This document shows, piece by piece, positions 60,831 through 64,000 of a stretch of DNA of 64,000 bases. The notes under the pieces were generated by a model. The model was not told where the DNA came from. It ran no database searches and saw only the letters and a program-made list of their open reading frames with translations. The DNA is from Hevea brasiliensis (lineage: Eukaryota; Streptophyta; Magnoliopsida; Malpighiales; Euphorbiaceae): NCBI RefSeq assembly GCF_030052815.1, contig NC_079498.1:98784041-98848040 (forward strand), written 5' to 3'. The stretch's first letter is position 1. The number at the start of each line of letters is the position of its first letter. A program made the translations under genes and the position numbers.

Positions 60831-62397
60831 CCAATCCACCATTTCAAATTATGTAACTAACATGGAAAATGTATTTAATTTATATTAAAATATCTTAACT
60901 CTCTTAAAATAAATAAATAACTAGCATGTTAAATTCATAAATATTATTCCAGATCCAAAATTTAAAGAAATAGAAAGGAAACTTTGAAAATAAAAAAAAT
61001 TAAAATTAATCTATTTTGAACCGCACCCGAAAACTGCCTACGTTTCTCCATTACAAAATGCAGGATCGGGTCCATATACCTCTCAATTATTTATAAAGGA
61101 AATTTTCATTTTATGTTCTAATCAATAATCATACCCCAAAATTTGACAGACATTTTAGCGTCCCAAAAAAAAAAAAAATTCTTCTAGGCATTAAGAGAGT
61201 CAAAACATTCAACCATTTCTTAAGGAAAAATTTTAAAAGGAACTACATACAATAAATTTAGGAAGGAATAATAACAATAATCAAATCTCATAGACTGCAT
61301 AAAGTGTACGTGTGTCTAACTAAAGCTAAGCCATAAAGCAGAGGATTCGAGCCTTTTGTAATCCAAATTCCATAAACTTCCAATTATCTAGAAAAAGAAG
61401 TCTAAATTCAAGAAAAATTTGTAACTAGCTTAAACGTAAATTAGAAATGAGCAAGTCTACTAAACAAATATGTATAAGAAAATTCATATATATATATATA
61501 TATATCCCTAGTCATCTCTCCATTTATTTGAAGAAAAACAAATTTATAGCGAAGAAGACTACTGAACTGTAAATTATGTATTGCTTACAACACTTGGTAC
61601 TAAATTTATTGATGCATCTCAATTTGGCACTTCTTTCATCTCATGATAGCATTCCCTATTATTGTCTTTGATAATTGGAGTATTTAATTAATGCTTTAAT
61701 GGACTAATTTATTTGAAAATTTTGTTGGTTCACTTACGTTTTCAGGTTCACTGGGCCAACTTGGGTTTCACTCTTTTATGACAATGGTAATATTTCAAGA
61801 ATATATTGGTGAGCTATATTCCCCATGCAACTATCATTGTTTAATGTTTATTACTCCAAGGGTAAGACTTTGATATCACTTTCACTACAAATACCAGTTT
61901 CGAAAGTATCAGCAGGGATTTCTCCCTTGTAGAAATTGCTGGTTTAGTTTCATGGGTAGGTTAAACCTCTATGGTTCTACCTCTAGTTTGTCTTGGATTT
62001 ATGTGTGGATTATGCATATAAATCAATTATACTAGAAAATGCCTATAAACATGCATTAATCTACAGAATAGTACTTGGATCACGCTAACAAGGTTAGTGA
62101 TTGCTTACTAATTGGTGCTAAGCTTAAAAGAATAAGGGCCCCAAAACACTGAAAAGGTTGAAAAAAAATAAATAAACTGCTGAACCCAAATAGTCGCTTG
62201 GTTGCCTTCATCGGCATCAACACTATGCGCCACCAACCACAGCATCACACCGTGAAGCTGTTCACACTCTCGCACTTGCAATGCTTTGGTGGTTGCTCCT
62301 GTACCAACCACATGCTCAACCAATCACCTAATCGACTAAAATATCAGGCCCAAAGTTTTGATTCTTCAATGTCAATCTTCTTTTCTAGTGACATACA

Positions 62398-62640
62398 CAG
62401 TGGGTAAGTTGCAATGTTTGGGTTGCCATCTCCATTTTCTAGTGACATACACACTCTCGAACAAATCAGGTCTGCCATATTCTGAGCACTTGAACCCCTC
62501 ATCCAATAAGCTGCGTTCTCTCGAGTGACACATTGATAGTTTTCATCCCACACCCATTCCCCTTCAAACACATCACACCCATCACCCTTCTATCCCAAAT
62601 ACTCAAATCTTCTATTTAGACTGGACCCATTAATCTTTAG
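62398..62640 (-). pseudogene. TBL (trichome birefringence-like, PMR5N domain) gene fragment
   Basis: The minus strand encodes VFEGEWVWDENY (about 62570-62535), the start of the PMR5N domain of TBL cell-wall O-acetyltransferases. It continues through shifts with traces of the Cys-rich CSENGRPDLF and KWRWQPKHCNLP blocks (about 62500-62410). The GDSL catalytic part is absent. An internal duplication places ttttctagtgacatacaca at both 62383 and 62436. Upstream FEYLG remains in frame before an in-frame stop. It is a decayed fragment, probably captured by or interrupted within the insert. Confidence 0.7.
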
Positions 62641-63334
62641 CCACATGAATCTCTCCAATTTATCTAGAACTCTATACCCTTTAATAAATCTCAAATCTAA
62701 TAACCGGTAACAAATTGAGCATCAAGACTTGAAGAATTAAGTGGTTTTGGGCTACCTAATTATTCATATGTGTACTGCCAACACATGGGTTATGGAATGC
62801 CCATGAAAATGAACCATCAGTTAGCTGCAACAAGAAGAGGATGTCTCAACAGTCAATATGGCAGCAACAAGTTGGAATTTTCCTGAAACTTGGTGAATTG
62901 AAATCGAACGATACATTTCCCCAATCTGCCCTTTCCTTCCCTCTTAATTCTCAGATCAAAAGTACATCGAAAGAGGGTCTAATGCAAGCTAAGGAGAAGC
63001 AAGAAGAGATTTAAGTTTGCAGAGGTGTCAGAAATGGTGTGGCTAGAAGGAGACAGCAGTAGTGTTACCCAATTCCTCACTCAAATTGAAATTCTAGGGT
63101 TGGGAGATTACAAATTATGCAGGTTAGAGAGAAGGAGAAGATGAGGTGAGTGCTCGGTCACCAAGAAACAATCGAGAATAGGAAGATTTAGATGGTGAAA
63201 TTCATGGTTTTTGCTCTAAATACTGTTGCTGAACTCCTCCCTCCTTTCCCCAAAAAAAATCTGATGCCCTCTGTCACTTCGCTCTAGAAATCTCCTGATG
63301 GTTCTCCTTCATTTTCTTTATTATATATACATAA

Positions 63335-63338
<4 letters not shown>

Positions 63339-63384
<46 letters not shown>
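63339..63384. repeat. (TA)n microsatellite
   Basis: About 22 TA units. Confidence 0.9.
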
Positions 63385-63387
<3 letters not shown>

Positions 63388-63479
63388 AGAGAACTCTAGA
63401 TTATGCCTCATTTTCTTTTGTTTCCTTTTATTGATGCTATGGGATTTTCATGTTCACTTTTATACTCCTTCTTTCATTT

Positions 63480-63480
63480 A

Positions 63481-63521
<41 letters not shown>

Positions 63522-63522
63522 C
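63480..63522. repeat. (TTA)n microsatellite
   Basis: About 14 triplet units close to the right border of the 2.7-kb insert. Confidence 0.9.
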
Positions 63523-63551
63523 TTGAAGCAGGGTCTCACAATCAGTGGTAA

Positions 63552-64000
63552 CATAATTGGTTTGGCGCAAAATACCATGTGACTCTAAGTAAGTCTGAAA
63601 TAGTTTATTCATATATTATGTATCATTATTAGCTCTTAGAATTTTTTACTTGAACATCAAATTGAGTACAAATTATTTTATGAAACTATTAAAAATAATA
63701 AAAAAAAAAACCTCTCTTTGTTTTTATTAGGTAAACTCAAGTTAACAAATTATTTATATTTAGATAAAGACATAATTTAGATAGATCCTCACACATCAGA
63801 ATAAATAGTCATAAAAAAAATTGAGGCATTATTATTTATTACAAGATAATATTCTCTTTTGTGTTTAACTCGTTCTCAAGCATCATAAACTAAACTTTCT
63901 AGCTTGCATTTCTTAAACAAAATGAGATATAACCTTTGTAAAGTTTGAAAAGAAGGATATCCTAATCTTTTGTGCCACTGGAGAATCTCTTGGTCAGCAT
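63552..64000 (-). pseudogene. Copia GAG-pre-integrase and integrase core fragment, part C
   Basis: From the window edge leftward on the minus strand: EILQWHKRLGYPSFQTLQRL (GAG-pre-integrase domain), VKHKRE (about 63860), a shifted trace of the HSDVWG region (about 63800) and of the TWVYLIK region (about 63730), then KILRANND (about 63640) and FQTYLESHGILRQTNYV. The order and spacing are those of a Ty1/copia integrase. Numerous stops and shifts show an old copy. The rest of the element lies beyond the window. Confidence 0.85.

Larger units (their letters stand above)
60831..63551. mobile_element. 2.7-kb insertion of unknown type in the Copia integrase
   Basis: Interrupts the Copia reading between the segment ending ILRQTNYV (63552 side) and the segment YDTNAQN...RKNRHL (60830 side). 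The 5-base word cataa at 60826-60830 and 63552-63556 could be the target duplication. The interior contains a TBL gene fragment (62398-62640), (TA)n tracts at 61488-61505 and 63339-63384 and a (TTA)n tract at 63480-63522. No transposase or LTR structure was recognised. The 60840-62100 part holds nothing identifiable. Confidence 0.5.

Overview
The window is plant nuclear DNA. It has GT-AG introns with split codons, AT-rich intergenic tracts, many microsatellites, plant-type gene families (cytosolic HSP70, LRR receptor kinase, early nodulin-like phytocyanin, PDR-type ABCG transporter, SLY1, TBL) and nested LTR retrotransposons. I infer a eudicot, perhaps Malpighiales/Euphorbiaceae, but the species cannot be fixed from the sequence alone.

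Layout. (1) 1-5.2 kb: two intronless cytosolic HSP70 genes, divergent (head to head); the left one runs off the window. (2) 5.3-10.2 kb: a LINE remnant, then an apparently intact two-exon non-RD LRR receptor kinase on the minus strand. (3) 11.2-14.5 kb: an RTE-type LINE with broken ORFs. (4) 14.5-19.2 kb: AT-rich DNA with a fold-back MITE-like element and a frameshifted SLY1 fragment. (5) 19.2-20.1 kb: a Cassandra-type TRIM with three 5S-rRNA-derived LTR copies, one inverted. (6) 20.2-32.0 kb: a full-length Ty3/gypsy chromovirus (Tekay/Del-like) with about 3.52 kb LTRs and a perfect 5-bp target duplication; its coding region is inactivated. (7) 34.0-35.8 kb: a paralogue of the LRR kinase cut off just before the transmembrane helix. 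(8) 36-41.6 kb: mostly empty AT-rich DNA. (9) 41.7-42.4 kb: a two-exon early nodulin-like gene without copper ligands. (10) 43.0-47.0 kb: a decayed PDR/ABCG transporter pseudogene. (11) 47-51 kb: AT-rich repeats. (12) 51.2-60.6 kb: a Tat/Ogre-like gypsy element with 2.2 kb LTRs and a 5-bp duplication, inserted inside an older minus-strand Copia integrase. The Copia pieces lie at both its borders and again at the right end of the window, beyond a 2.7 kb insert carrying a TBL gene fragment.

Intact, plausibly expressed genes are the two HSP70s (one partial), the LRR kinase at 6.7-10.2 kb and the early nodulin-like gene. The truncated LRR gene could encode a secreted LRR protein or be a pseudogene. 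Everything else coding is decayed or mobile.

The most unusual signal is in the 3' non-coding region of the Tat-like element. It holds two 238-bp tandem units, each with an 8-bp-stem hairpin. Four units of exactly 85 bp follow, each with an 11-bp stem-loop whose arms vary together between units. A 56-nt hairpin then abuts the polypurine tract. The composite inverted Cassandra and the two-step Copia nesting are also worth checking.
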